Of a stretch of DNA of 58,475 nt, positions 6,945 through 16,762 are shown one piece after another. The position numbers and the translations under genes were made by a program. Positions within the stretch are counted from its first letter, which is position 1; each line of letters starts with the position of its first letter. The notes under the pieces are model-generated. The model searched no databases. It saw nothing but the letters and a program-made list of their open reading frames with translations, and was not told where the DNA came from. Source of the stretch: Variovorax sp. UMC13. Its GTDB lineage: Bacteria > Pseudomonadota > Gammaproteobacteria > Burkholderiales > Burkholderiaceae_C. The DNA is taken from positions 1-58,475 of the forward strand of contig NZ_LZZW01000026.1 of assembly GCF_014170375.1 (NCBI RefSeq). Reading direction: 5' to 3'.

Positions 6945-9497
6945 ATGGAATCCTTCCTCTTCGGGCGTTTCGAGCTTCGCGCTGACGAGCGACAACTGTG
7001 GATGGACGGGCGAGCCGTGCCCGTGGGCGCGCGCGCGTTCGACGTGCTGCTGGCACTGGTGCAGCGCCGCGATCGCGTGGTGGGCAAAGATGAATTGATC
7101 GCGGCGGCATGGCCGGGCTTGGTGGTCGAAGACAACAACCTCACTGTCCAGGTGTCCAGCTTGCGCAAGCTGCTGGGCGCCGAGGCCATCGCTACGGTTC
7201 CCGGACGTGGCTATCGCTTTACGGCAGAGCGAATGGTGCGTGAAGGGGCAGGCGCATCCGCAGCGGTGGCAACAGCGGCGACGGGGCGCTCGAAAGTACC
7301 TGGCAATCTGGTCGCCGCATTGCCGCCGTTGTATGGCCGTGCTGACGACGCTGCCGCGCTCGTCGCTGCGTGCGATGGCGCTCGGCTGGTCACGCTCTGC
7401 GGTGCCGGTGGCATTGGCAAGACCAGCCTGGCCGCTGCGGTCGCACGCAGTCTCGCTCCTCGATATCTGCATGGCGGATGGATCGTAGAACTCGCGGCGG
7501 TACGCGATCCGGCCATGGTGGTACCTGCCGTCGCGGAGTGTCTGTCTATTGCGCTGCCGGGCCATGCCACGGCATTGCAGGAGCTGACCAATGCCCTGCA
7601 GACCCGCCAGTTGCTACTTGTGCTGGACAACTGCGAGCACATGTTGGCCGCCGTGGCGCCGCTCGCGCATCTGCTGCTTCGCGTCGCGCCGGGTGTTCAC
7701 CTTCTTGCCACGAGCCAGGAGCCGCTGCGGGTCGTCGGCGAGAACGTGCATCGGCTCGCGCCGCTCTCCGTGCCGGCACCGACCGAACTCGCGACCGCCG
7801 AGCGCTTCGGTGCTGTTCACCTGTTCATTGAGCGGGTGCGCGCGTTGCAGGCCGGATTCTGTCCAGCCGGCGCCGAGCTCGCCGAAGTGGTTGAAATCTG
7901 CAGGCACCTCGACGGCATCCCGTTGGCGCTCGAGTTGGCTGCAGCGCGTGTGCCTCTGCTCGGTGTGACGGGAGTACGAAGCCGACTCGGCGAGCGCCTG
8001 CATTTGCTGACACGCGGAGCGCGCATCGCACTGGACCGCCACCAGACGCTGCATGCGGCGCTGGCCTGGAGCTATCAGCTGATGGCGCCGGCAACACAGT
8101 CGATGCTGCGCTGCCTGGGCGTATTCACCGGTGGATTCAGCCTTGAAGGCGCGCAATGCATGGCAGGGAGCGTGGACGGAGAGAAGACCGACGTCATCGA
8201 GCAGTTGGGCCTGCTGGTGGACCGCTCTTTGCTGACCATCGAGCCCGGTGCGCGGCCTCGATATCGCATGCTGGAGTCAATGCGGCTGTTCGCACTCGAG
8301 CAACTCGAGGCTGCGGGGGAAGCCGAGGCGGCCGCACGACGGCACGCACATGCAATGAGCGAGATCTGCAGTCTGGCGGTCCGTCAGCGCGATAGCGCGT
8401 GGCTCTGGGCAGAGATGAACAACGCGCGCGTCGCCCTGGCCTGGGCCGTCGGCAGGCCCGGCGAAGGTATCGTAGCCGTGACGATCGCCACGCACATCGC
8501 GGTGCTGCTCGCCACCGCCGGTCCGGTGCCCGAAGCAATGCAGCACCTGATGCGCGTGCGGCACCTGCTGGATGCAGAGACGCCGCCCGCCCTGGCAGCG
8601 CGCTATTGGCAATGGATGGGTCGATTGGGCATCGACGGGCGCATGCCGAGCTCACAGTGCATCGAGGCGCTGGAGCGAGCGGCGTCGATGTTCAGGGCGC
8701 TGGGCGAACATCGGCATGTCCATGCCTGTCATCGAATGATTGCCGAGGCCTTCATGCGCACGGGCGACCTGGCGTCCGCGACCGAACAGCTGGAATACGC
8801 CGAACGCCTGGAAAGCCAGACTTCGGCGCCGGCCGACCGGATGCGCCGCCTGCGCATCGCCGGGCTGCTCGCGGATGCCGCCGGCGACCATCCCGCGGCC
8901 TTGCAACTGGCGCAGCAGGCACTGGTCATCGCCGAGGCCCAGCGCATCCATCGCTACCGACTGATGTTGATGGCAGACATGGCATGGGTCGAGTTGCGCA
9001 TGGACCGACCGAACGCGGCTGCGGCCCAATTGCAGGATCTGCTGCGCCTCATCGAACCGAGCCCCCGCGAGGGTCTGACACGCGCCTATGCGCTCGCTGG
9101 CCTGACAGCATCGCTCACGGCCGCCGGGCGCCTGGAGGAGGCGCGCGCCGGCGCCTCGCGCACGATCGATGCGTTGCGTGCGAGCGGGATGCTGCTGGCG
9201 CGCGGCGACATCTTTTCGTGGCTGGCGCTCGCCAGCGGGTATCCGCAGGTGGCAGCACAGGTGATGGGCGCCACCGATCGGTTTCACGAACAGGGCGAGA
9301 CTCGTAGAGATCGCGTCAGCCTGCATGCCCGGGTCGAAACGCTGCGAGGGCTGGAGGTCACGCTGGACTCCACGGACGCGGCGTTCTGGGCGGCCCAAGG
9401 CCGGCAGGCCGACGAGGCCGCGCTGGCCCGGCTCCTGGAAGATGCGCTCGCCCCTGGGTCGCCACCGCCTGTCGTGCCGATGCTCTGGGACATCTGA
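6945..9497 (+). CDS. Winged-helix transcriptional regulator with STAND-type NTPase
   Basis: A large signal-integrating regulator of 850 residues. The first ~95 residues form an OmpR/PhoB-type winged helix (FGRFELRADERQLW ... VPGRGYRF). A P-loop NTPase follows: Walker A GAGGIGKT at about 153-160, Walker B LLLVLDNCEH, and a sensor-like ATSQEPL. The C-terminal half (about 420-850) is alanine/leucine-rich helical repeat of TPR type. Such proteins oligomerise on ligand binding and activate a neighbouring gene. It lies 18 bp after the DyP-P450 gene, so it probably shares the transcript and controls it. ATG 6945 starts the domain cleanly; GTG 6930 is also possible. Confidence 0.85.
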   Translation: MESFLFGRFELRADERQLWMDGRAVPVGARAFDVLLALVQRRDRVVGKDELIAAAWPGLVVEDNNLTVQVSSLRKLLGAEAIATVPGRGYRFTAERMVREGAGASAAVATAATGRSKVPGNLVAALPPLYGRADDAAALVAACDGARLVTLCGAGGIGKTSLAAAVARSLAPRYLHGGWIVELAAVRDPAMVVPAVAECLSIALPGHATALQELTNALQTRQLLLVLDNCEHMLAAVAPLAHLLLRVAPGVHLLATSQEPLRVVGENVHRLAPLSVPAPTELATAERFGAVHLFIERVRALQAGFCPAGAELAEVVEICRHLDGIPLALELAAARVPLLGVTGVRSRLGERLHLLTRGARIALDRHQTLHAALAWSYQLMAPATQSMLRCLGVFTGGFSLEGAQCMAGSVDGEKTDVIEQLGLLVDRSLLTIEPGARPRYRMLESMRLFALEQLEAAGEAEAAARRHAHAMSEICSLAVRQRDSAWLWAEMNNARVALAWAVGRPGEGIVAVTIATHIAVLLATAGPVPEAMQHLMRVRHLLDAETPPALAARYWQWMGRLGIDGRMPSSQCIEALERAASMFRALGEHRHVHACHRMIAEAFMRTGDLASATEQLEYAERLESQTSAPADRMRRLRIAGLLADAAGDHPAALQLAQQALVIAEAQRIHRYRLMLMADMAWVELRMDRPNAAAAQLQDLLRLIEPSPREGLTRAYALAGLTASLTAAGRLEEARAGASRTIDALRASGMLLARGDIFSWLALASGYPQVAAQVMGATDRFHEQGETRRDRVSLHARVETLRGLEVTLDSTDAAFWAAQGRQADEAALARLLEDALAPGSPPPVVPMLWDI

Positions 9498-9718
9498 TTC
9501 GCACGTTACAGGTGTACTACGTCCGGGCTCTCTCACCCACGCCGAGGTGCGGTGTCGCCGAAGGCTTTAGCAATTCTTTGGAACCCTTCACAACGCTGAA
9601 GGATTTGCGGCGACGCGAAGAGGACAGTGCAAGCACAGGCAGGCAATCCGGCATGTCTGTTGAACGGCCTCAGGGCCGGGCAGCCTTTCTCCTCCATCTT
9701 TACGTCCAAGGAACCATC

Positions 9719-10099
9719 ATGAACTCCCTTCGAAACCTCATGGCCGCCGTCGTTGTCCTCTGTGCTGGCGCAGTTGTCGCTGAAACATATGAAGGCGTGC
9801 AGCCGCTGACAAACGAACGCGTACGTGCCGACGTCGTGCTGGAGGCGATCGCCGCCGCGGCCACCCCAAACCCGTACGAAGAAGGCGGTTCGTCGGGCGT
9901 CGCGCCTGCGTTGCAGACGCCGACCGACCGCGCGATCGTGCAACGCGAGGCTGTCGAAGCCGCGCACGCGGCCAATCAGAACCTCAACCCGATCGCGTTT
10001 TTCAACAGCACGCTGCCACCGCAGTTCAACGGCAGCGCGATCAACACGCGCCTGGCCGATGAGGCCACTGACACAGGCCCTGCGGGGAAATCTTCCTGA
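9719..10099 (+). CDS. Small exported protein, DUF4148-like
   Basis: A 126-residue secreted protein. It has a clear Sec signal peptide (MNSLRNLMAAVVVLCAGAVVAE, cleavage near 20-22) and a short hydrophilic mature part. The LTNERVRADVVLE motif recalls the LTRAQV-type motif of the small periplasmic DUF4148 proteins common in Burkholderiales, though the match is weak. The ATG at 9719 follows AAGGA. The upstream 9498-9718 gap holds no gene; it has a GTCGCCG/CGGCGAC inverted repeat but no clear promoter. Function unknown. Confidence 0.65.
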   Translation: MNSLRNLMAAVVVLCAGAVVAETYEGVQPLTNERVRADVVLEAIAAAATPNPYEEGGSSGVAPALQTPTDRAIVQREAVEAAHAANQNLNPIAFFNSTLPPQFNGSAINTRLADEATDTGPAGKSS

Positions 10100-10185
10100 G
10101 CGGGAGGAGACCTTGTAGCGACTCGACCCCATGGCAACCTTCACAGGTTTCCGGGGTGTCGGTCTGACGCTTCACATCAGGAAGA

Positions 10186-13100
10186 ATGCATTCAGAATCG
10201 GCGGCGCCGGCCGGCGATCTTCTCGCGGCTGCGATCCAAGGGTCCCCGCAAGATATGAATACGAACGATCTACTGAGGCTGGCAAAGTCCGCGCTGGAAA
10301 CGACAGGGCAGGCGCGCGATGCCTCTTCAGCGACTGGCGACCGTCCGGCCTGCACGCTTTTCTTCTCGCTCGGCAACGCCGATGCGCGCGCGCACGTGCT
10401 GCGCGCGACGGGTGCGGATCTGGCGCAGGCCTGGCGCGAAGGAGAGCGTCTCGCGAGCGAATGGGCCGAAGCACAGGCGCAGGCACCGATCTGGTTGCGG
10501 GTCGATGCGGTCGACGTGGTGGAGGCCTTGCGCTGGGACGCGCTGCAGGCGATCTTCGCCGCGGTCAAGCGCAACTATTTCCGCTTCGGCATCGCGCTTG
10601 AGGCCGACCTCTCGATCGCGATGCTGGCGCCGGAGATTGGCGCCAACGCCTTGCTCTACGACAACGCGGTGGAGTCGGCAACGCCCAACGCCATCAACCT
10701 CGCGGGCTACGGCCAGCGCCGCTTCGGCCGGGCCCTGCAATGGCCGACGGAACCGGGCCAGCGGGTGTGGATCTTCAGCACCCGGGCGGTCTTCACCGAT
10801 GGCGCGCAGGCGCACGTGATCGAGCAGCAGGCGCCAAACCACGGCTACCGCCAGCTGCCGCGCTGGGATGCCGAGGCGGTGCGCGAGGTGGTGCACACCA
10901 GCACCGCCTACCTGGCGGCGCAGGTCAAACCTTCGGGCGAGTACCACTACGGCTGGTTCCCCTGCTTCGACCGGCCGATCCCGACCTACAACGCGCTGCG
11001 CCATGCGAGTTCGACCTATGCGCTGCTCGAAGGCTGGGAGCTCACGCAGGATGCGGCGCTCCGTGCCTCGCAGATGGCCGCGATCCAGTCCGCGCTGGCC
11101 TACCTGCGCGGCACGCTGATCCGGCACGTCGACCTGCCCGACGGCCAGCGCGCGGCCTTCCTGGTCGACCTCGGCGACGAGATCAAGCTGGGCGGCAACG
11201 CGGTCTGCCTGCTGGCCTTCGTGAAGTACACCGAACTCACGGGCGACGAACAGTACCTGCCGCTGCTGGCCGAATTGGCGATCGGCATCGTGCACATGCA
11301 GGACCCGGCGACCGGCCGCTTCGTGCACGTGCTGCTGCATCCCGATCTCAGCCTCAAGGCCGCGCACCGCACCATCTACTACGACGGCGAGGCGGCCTTC
11401 GGCCTGATGCGTCTCTACGGCCTCACGCGCGACCCGCGCTGGCTGCAGACCGTGGAGAAGGCAGTGGCGTACTTCATCGAGGCCGAGCACTGGCGCGCGC
11501 ACGACCACTGGTTGAGCTACTGCATCAACGAGCTCACGCTCTACCGGCCCGAGGAGCGCTACTACCGCTTCGGCCTGGACAACGTGCGCGGCTACCTCGA
11601 CTTCGTGCTCGAGCGCATCACGACCTACCCGACGCTGCTCGAGCTGATGATGGCGGCGCAGAAGATGGTCACGCGGCTGCAGGCCGATCCTGTGTTCGTG
11701 CACCTGCTCGACGGCTTCGATCTCGCCAAGTTCGAGCGCGCGCTGGCCTACCGCGCGCGCTACCTGCTCAACGGCCACTTCTGGCCCGAGCTGGCGATGT
11801 TCTTCAAGAACCCGGGGCGCATCCTCGGCGGCTTCTTCATCCAGCACCACAGCTTCCGCGTGCGCATCGACGACGTGGAGCACTACCTGTCGGGCTACGT
11901 GGCCTACCACCGCCTGCTGAAGGCGCGTGAAGCGATGCCGGCCGAGGTGGCGCCCTTGCCGCAGCGGGCGGTCACGGGCGCCGCATCCGGCGTGGTCGCC
12001 TGGGGCGGCGACGTCAACCTGGCACGCCGCCAGCACTACCGCACGCGCGAGCTGGGCGGGCCGCGGCAGGTGCTCGGCGGCATCGCCGCGCTGCGCGAGG
12101 CCGACCTGCGCATCGTCAACCTCGAATGCGTGGTCGCGACCACCGGCGAGCAGGGCGTCGAGAAGGACGAGGCCGGCCCCTACTACTACCGTGCCCGGCC
12201 CGAGATGCTGGCCGTGCTGACCGAGGCGGGCATCGACATGGTCGCCACCGCCAACAACCACAGCGGCGACTACGGCCCCGAGGCGCTCATCGAACAGCAG
12301 GGACTGCTGGACGCCGCGGGCATCGCGCACGCGGGCACCGGCCGCACGCTGGAGGCCGCGCTGCGTCCGGCCTTCGGCCGCGCGGGCGGGGTGCGCGTGG
12401 CGCTGTTCTCGCTCGACGCCACGCAGCCGCGCTTCGCCGCCACCGCCCGGAAGCCCGGCGCGGCCTGGCTGTCGCTGGACGACCCGGCCGCCTGGACGGC
12501 CACGCTCGCGCCGCGCATCGAGGCCGCGCGCCGCGAGGCCGACGTGGTGCTGGTGGCGGTGCACTGGGGCGCCAACCTCGAGACGGAGCCTTCGCGCGCC
12601 GAGATCGCGGTCGGCCATGCCATCGTCGATGCGGGCGCCGATGCGGTGCTCGGCACCTCGGCGCATGTGCTGCAGGGCCTCGAAGTCCATCGCGGCCGGC
12701 CGATCCTGCACGACGCGGGCGACCTGCTGTTCGACGCCGTGCGCAACGACTTCGGCGACTCGGGCGTGTTCTCGCTGACGCTGGGTCTGCACGGCGTCGA
12801 GCAGGTGCTGTTCACGCCGATTGGGGTCGGCTTCGGTGTCTCGAAGCAGGTGGAGGGCGAGCCGGCCGAAGCGGCCAGCGCGCGCTTCGCCGCGCAGTGC
12901 CGGGCCCTCGGCACCGAGATGACGCCGATGCCCGGCGGGCGTTGCGTCCTGCGCCTGTCGCCGCCCGAGCGGCCGCTCGTCGTACCGGCAACGGATGCAG
13001 CCATCGCCTCGGTGGCCGCCTTGGCTTCGACCGTCGGCCCGCTGCGCGCGCCGCGCCCCGAATGGACGGTCGATGCCGTGCCCGCCGACGCCCGCATGAC

Positions 13101-15024
13101 GCCGCTGCAGATCGGCCCGATGCGCCTGCTGGGCCTGCGCTGCGCGCCGCGCCAGATCGTCGGGCGTCGCATCCTGTGGGTCGAGTCCTTCTGGACCGTC
13201 GACGCGCCCGTGGCGGCCGACCTGCGCCTGCAGTTCCGCGCGCTGCCGATGCGCAGCACCACCATGCCGGCCTGGGGCGAGGGCATGGACCACGATCCCT
13301 GCGACTGGATGTGGCCCACCAGCCGCTGGGAGCCCGGCCGCATCTACCGCGACCGCTACGGCCTGCGCCCGCCGCGGCCCGGCCTGCTCGAGAGCGATGT
13401 GCTGCGGCTCGAGGTGCGCGTGCGCGGCGACGCGCCGGGCCTGTCGGCGCACCTGCTGCCCGTGTGGTGCGGCCTGCGCGTGCCCGGTTTCCCGGTGCCG
13501 CTGCCCGAGCGCCCGGCACCGGTGCTGGCCGCCTCGCGCCCCGGCGCCGGCCCGAAGGCCGGGCCGGTCTGGACGGCGGCGCAACTGCAGCAGGTCACAG
13601 GCGGCCGCTGGCTGGTCGAGCCGCCGCCGGGCTGGTGCGTGAACTCGGTGGTGCGCGGGCCCCTCCACATGTCGATGCTGCCGCCGCCGGCGCTCTTCGT
13701 GGCCTCCGACTACCGCACGCTGGCCGTGCACGAGAGCTACAGCAAGCCGCGCCCGGACAACTGGGACCGCCACCTCGAGCTGCCGCGGCTGCAGCATGCA
13801 CTGGCCGGCGCCCTGGTCGCGCATCCGGTGGACGGGCTCGCCCCCGGCTTCCCGCTGCTGCAGGTGGAGGACCCGATCCGCGCCATGCTCGCGCTCGGCG
13901 CGGCCGCACGGGCGCGCTACCAGGGCCTGGTGGTGGGCGTGACCGGCACGGTCGGCAAGTCGTCCACCATCGCCATGCTGCGCGACCTGCTGCCCCAGGC
14001 CGCGCGCGTGCACACCACCATCGACAACTACAACTCGCGCGTCGGCGTGCCGGCCATGCTGGCCAACCTGGCGGCCGATGCCGACGTCTGCATCCTCGAG
14101 ATGGCGCAGAGCGGGCTCTGGATGGACCGCGGGCCGATCGCGCTGATGGCGCGGCCGCACGTGGCCATCGTCACCGAGATCGGCCTGTCCCAGACCCGCC
14201 AGGCCTCGACGCTGGAGCTCACGGCCGAGTACAAGTCGCGCATCTTCCTGGGGCTGGAGCCCGGCGGCGTGGCCATCGTGGCCGACCACATCCCCTGCCT
14301 GGCGCAAGTGGTGCAGGCGGCCGCGCGCACCGCGGGCGCGATCTGGGTGGTGGGCCGCGGGCCCGACGCCAACATCCGCGTGCTCGACACCCGGCCCGAG
14401 CCCGGCGGCGGCTGCCGCGTGCGCATCGCGACGGCGGCGCGCACCTTCGAATATGTCTTCCCCATCGAGAGCGCGGGCCTGGTGCGCAACTCGGCCCTGG
14501 CCTTCGCCGCGCTGCTGGCCATGGGCTTCGACGGCGAGGCCGCCTGCGCGCGCATGCCGCATGTTCGGCTGCCCGCCTCTGTGATGCAGGTGCGCGCGCT
14601 GCGCACGCAAGGCGGCGTGCAGGCCACGCTGATCGACGACAGCTGGAACGCCGAGGTCATGTCGATGCGCAACGCCATGGACTTCGTGCGCACCTACGGG
14701 CACGCGCCGGCCGGGCCGGTGGCGCGCAAGATCGGCGTGCTGGGCCGCATCATCAACCTGGGCGCCGAGGCCGAGGCCATGCACCGCAGCTTGGCGGCGC
14801 CGCTGCTGGCTTCGGGCATCCAGCATGTGGTGACGCATGGCGACGAGATGCGCTGGCTGCGCGAAGAGGTGCCGGCCGAACTGCTCGGCCCGCACTTCGA
14901 CGATGCGGTGCAGCTCGCGGGCTACCTCGGCGGCATCCTGCGCGACGGCGACCTGGTGCTGGTGAAGGGCGACCGCCAGCAGTCCGACTTCGGCAACGTG
15001 TCGGTGCTGCTGGAAAAGCTGTGA
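10186..15024 (+). CDS. CapA-type phosphatase / MurF-like ligase multidomain protein
   Basis: A 1612-residue fusion. Residues about 1-210 are unrecognised. About 230-580 look like an alpha/alpha-barrel (six-hairpin) region with repeated helices and conserved Tyr/Trp/His. About 600-900 is a CapA/PgsA-like metallophosphatase: WGGDVNLAR at 606, VNLECVV near 647, ATANNHSGDYG near 687. After a beta-rich linker, residues about 1230-1612 are a Mur-ligase domain with P-loop GVTGTVGKSS (1252-1261), the VTEIG region and the MurF-like C-terminal LIDDSWNAEVMSM. Known CapA and CapB/PgsB proteins make poly-gamma-glutamate from separate genes; one chain with a barrel is unusual. I infer polymer or peptide assembly. 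A start at ATG 10255 is an alternative; the 10186 ATG has AGGAAG only 1 nt away. Confidence 0.8.
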   Translation: MHSESAAPAGDLLAAAIQGSPQDMNTNDLLRLAKSALETTGQARDASSATGDRPACTLFFSLGNADARAHVLRATGADLAQAWREGERLASEWAEAQAQAPIWLRVDAVDVVEALRWDALQAIFAAVKRNYFRFGIALEADLSIAMLAPEIGANALLYDNAVESATPNAINLAGYGQRRFGRALQWPTEPGQRVWIFSTRAVFTDGAQAHVIEQQAPNHGYRQLPRWDAEAVREVVHTSTAYLAAQVKPSGEYHYGWFPCFDRPIPTYNALRHASSTYALLEGWELTQDAALRASQMAAIQSALAYLRGTLIRHVDLPDGQRAAFLVDLGDEIKLGGNAVCLLAFVKYTELTGDEQYLPLLAELAIGIVHMQDPATGRFVHVLLHPDLSLKAAHRTIYYDGEAAFGLMRLYGLTRDPRWLQTVEKAVAYFIEAEHWRAHDHWLSYCINELTLYRPEERYYRFGLDNVRGYLDFVLERITTYPTLLELMMAAQKMVTRLQADPVFVHLLDGFDLAKFERALAYRARYLLNGHFWPELAMFFKNPGRILGGFFIQHHSFRVRIDDVEHYLSGYVAYHRLLKAREAMPAEVAPLPQRAVTGAASGVVAWGGDVNLARRQHYRTRELGGPRQVLGGIAALREADLRIVNLECVVATTGEQGVEKDEAGPYYYRARPEMLAVLTEAGIDMVATANNHSGDYGPEALIEQQGLLDAAGIAHAGTGRTLEAALRPAFGRAGGVRVALFSLDATQPRFAATARKPGAAWLSLDDPAAWTATLAPRIEAARREADVVLVAVHWGANLETEPSRAEIAVGHAIVDAGADAVLGTSAHVLQGLEVHRGRPILHDAGDLLFDAVRNDFGDSGVFSLTLGLHGVEQVLFTPIGVGFGVSKQVEGEPAEAASARFAAQCRALGTEMTPMPGGRCVLRLSPPERPLVVPATDAAIASVAALASTVGPLRAPRPEWTVDAVPADARMTPLQIGPMRLLGLRCAPRQIVGRRILWVESFWTVDAPVAADLRLQFRALPMRSTTMPAWGEGMDHDPCDWMWPTSRWEPGRIYRDRYGLRPPRPGLLESDVLRLEVRVRGDAPGLSAHLLPVWCGLRVPGFPVPLPERPAPVLAASRPGAGPKAGPVWTAAQLQQVTGGRWLVEPPPGWCVNSVVRGPLHMSMLPPPALFVASDYRTLAVHESYSKPRPDNWDRHLELPRLQHALAGALVAHPVDGLAPGFPLLQVEDPIRAMLALGAAARARYQGLVVGVTGTVGKSSTIAMLRDLLPQAARVHTTIDNYNSRVGVPAMLANLAADADVCILEMAQSGLWMDRGPIALMARPHVAIVTEIGLSQTRQASTLELTAEYKSRIFLGLEPGGVAIVADHIPCLAQVVQAAARTAGAIWVVGRGPDANIRVLDTRPEPGGGCRVRIATAARTFEYVFPIESAGLVRNSALAFAALLAMGFDGEAACARMPHVRLPASVMQVRALRTQGGVQATLIDDSWNAEVMSMRNAMDFVRTYGHAPAGPVARKIGVLGRIINLGAEAEAMHRSLAAPLLASGIQHVVTHGDEMRWLREEVPAELLGPHFDDAVQLAGYLGGILRDGDLVLVKGDRQQSDFGNVSVLLEKL

Positions 15025-15962
15025 CGGCGGCGCGCGCCCTCCGGCGGCATGCCCGCTTCGCGTTCCTGCTGCTGGCCCTGGCGCAGGCCGCCTGCGCGCA
15101 GCGCAGCGGCACCGAGGTGTCCGCGCCATTCACCGGTTCCGCGGAGGCGGCGCTGCGCTGGAACCAGCCCGCGGTGCGCGCCGACTGCCCCGACCGCGCC
15201 GGCTACCTGTGGGTGCAGCCCGCCGCGGGACCGGCCTGCATCCGCTATTTCGCGAGCGACGGCATTGACGGCGCGCGCATCGCCATCGTGCAGTTCTCCG
15301 GCGACCGCGACGACGTGATGGACCAGCCGCCCACGCGCATTGCCGGCAACACCGAGGCCCTGCGCACGCGCGATGCGCAACGCAACCGCGAGCGCGCGGG
15401 CGTGCCGTGGATCTTCATGGCGCGCCCCGGCACCTATGGCTCCTCGGGCGATCACGGCCGGCGCCGGCGCCTGGCCGAGGAGTTCGCGCCCATCGATGCC
15501 GCCCTCGAAGCGCTCAAGCGCCGCCACGGCATCGCGCAGTTCGTGCTGGTGGGCCACAGCGGTGGTGCGACCGCGGCGGCCGCCATGCTCACGCTGGGGC
15601 GCACCGACCTGCGCTGCGTGGTGATGACCTCGGCCGCCTTCGCCTACGAGGAGCGGGTGCGGCTGCGCCTGGAGATGGCGGGGGAGGGGCCGCCGAGCGC
15701 GCGCGCCCTGGCCGCGGTGCAGGGCATGTACGACCCGCTGGCGCACATCGGCGCGGTGGTGCGCGACGACCGGCGCCAACTCTTCGTGCTGGGCAACCCT
15801 GCGGACAACGTCACGCCCTTCGTGCTGCAGCGCCGCTTCGCCGACGCGCTGAGCAGGGCCGGCCACCGCGTGACGCTGCGTGAAGTGCAGACGCTGCCGC
15901 CCGAATACCACGACATGCGGGGGCAGCCGGCGCTCGAGACGGCGCGAGACTGCGCGCGCTGA
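15021..15962 (+). CDS. Exported alpha/beta hydrolase
   Basis: A 313-residue serine hydrolase exported by an N-terminal signal (RFAFLLLALAQAACAQ, possibly with a lipobox-like end). The nucleophile elbow is GHSGG with Ser180; a late Asp (NPADNV) and His (EYHDM) can complete the triad. It starts at GTG 15021, overlapping the preceding TGA (GTGA), so it is translationally coupled to the CapA/MurF-like gene. That suggests a linked job such as trimming, releasing or anchoring the product of that enzyme. The partner relation is inference; the fold call is firm. Confidence 0.8.
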   Translation: MTAARALRRHARFAFLLLALAQAACAQRSGTEVSAPFTGSAEAALRWNQPAVRADCPDRAGYLWVQPAAGPACIRYFASDGIDGARIAIVQFSGDRDDVMDQPPTRIAGNTEALRTRDAQRNRERAGVPWIFMARPGTYGSSGDHGRRRRLAEEFAPIDAALEALKRRHGIAQFVLVGHSGGATAAAAMLTLGRTDLRCVVMTSAAFAYEERVRLRLEMAGEGPPSARALAAVQGMYDPLAHIGAVVRDDRRQLFVLGNPADNVTPFVLQRRFADALSRAGHRVTLREVQTLPPEYHDMRGQPALETARDCAR

Positions 15963-16024
15963 GAGCCGCTGCCGGCGGGAAGTTTCTTGCGCTTCCCTGA
16001 CGCCGGCCGGTATCAGTTAACAGT

Positions 16025-16055
16025 GTGGTGACAATCCACCACTTTCTCACATAAT
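16025..16055 (+). promoter_or_regulatory. Promoter overlapped by an 18-bp palindrome
   Basis: An AT-rich patch in the 275-bp gap 15963-16237. GTGACA (16028-16033, 5/6 to -35) and CATAAT (16050-16055, 5/6 to -10) are 16 bp apart and point to the gene at 16238. The palindrome GTGGTG-N6-CACCAC (16025-16042) covers the -35, so a repressor could block it. The palindrome could instead be a terminator hairpin for the hydrolase gene. A further stem (GGGAAG/CTTCCC, near 15977-15996) lies upstream. Confidence 0.45.
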
Positions 16056-16237
16056 TTGTTACTTTAAGCACTACTGGCACCGAATTCATTCTTTCGTTTG
16101 CGGGCGCCAGCGGGGGTGCACGGTAGCATCCGGCCCCATCCGCGTGCCTCGCCCGGCCCCCGCTGGGCGGCCCGGTGAGGCCCGGATCCAGACGCCTTCC
16201 TTCGTGGGGGATACATGCAATCGTACGGAAGACACTT

Positions 16238-16663
16238 ATGGATTTGAGGGAGCGGGAGGCCGTCCTCGTCGACGAAGCCTCGGCCGCCATCGAGGCTGCG
16301 ATGCAGGGCTTCGGCGGCGCCTTCGGCAGCGTGCCGTTCTGCCGGTCGACCGACTTCGGCATGCTGTCGGCGGAAGACCAGGTCGATGTACGCCAGACGG
16401 AAATGGCGCACTACCGGGAGCGGCCCGAACTGTCGGCCGTGCATTTCTGCCTGACCTCGGCGCAGGCGCTGCTGGAGATCAGCCGCACCCTGCTGCGCCA
16501 GTCGGCGGCGCTGTCGCCGCAGGAGCAGGAGCGCAGCTGGAAGCAGCTGGCCGAGGACGCCAAGCTGGCCGGCCGCGCGGCCTACCGCGCCGTGCTGATC
16601 CTGTCGGATCCGACCGTGGCCCGCCTGGCGGCCAACGAGCGGACCCAAGCGGGCTCCCTGTGA
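16238..16663 (+). CDS. Hypothetical alpha-helical protein
   Basis: A 141-residue cytoplasmic protein of no recognised family. It has predicted amphipathic helices throughout, an Ala/Glu-rich N-terminal helix (VLVDEASAAIEAAMQ) and no signal peptide. I start at ATG 16238, downstream of the promoter at 16025-16055 with a weak ribosome site (ACGGAAG). Its TGA (16661-16663) overlaps a GTG (16660) that begins the next gene's apparent N-terminus, so the pair looks like a two-gene operon. Confidence 0.65.
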   Translation: MDLREREAVLVDEASAAIEAAMQGFGGAFGSVPFCRSTDFGMLSAEDQVDVRQTEMAHYRERPELSAVHFCLTSAQALLEISRTLLRQSAALSPQEQERSWKQLAEDAKLAGRAAYRAVLILSDPTVARLAANERTQAGSL

Positions 16664-16762
16664 TCGATCGCCTGCGGCGGCTGTGGCGCGCCGCGCGAAT
16701 GGCCACGCCGGGCGCCCGAAGCCGATCCGCAGCTCGCCCAGCAGATCCAGCGCCGCGAGCAG

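Noticed and set aside
10327..15129. A minus-strand open frame of about 1600 codons
   Set aside because: It is antisense to the CapA/MurF-like gene; long antisense frames are expected with extreme third-position GC, and its translation is His/Gln/Arg-rich and low in structure.
15963..16020. Intrinsic terminator after the exported hydrolase
   Set aside because: A stem is possible but no T-tract follows; I list the palindrome with the promoter instead.
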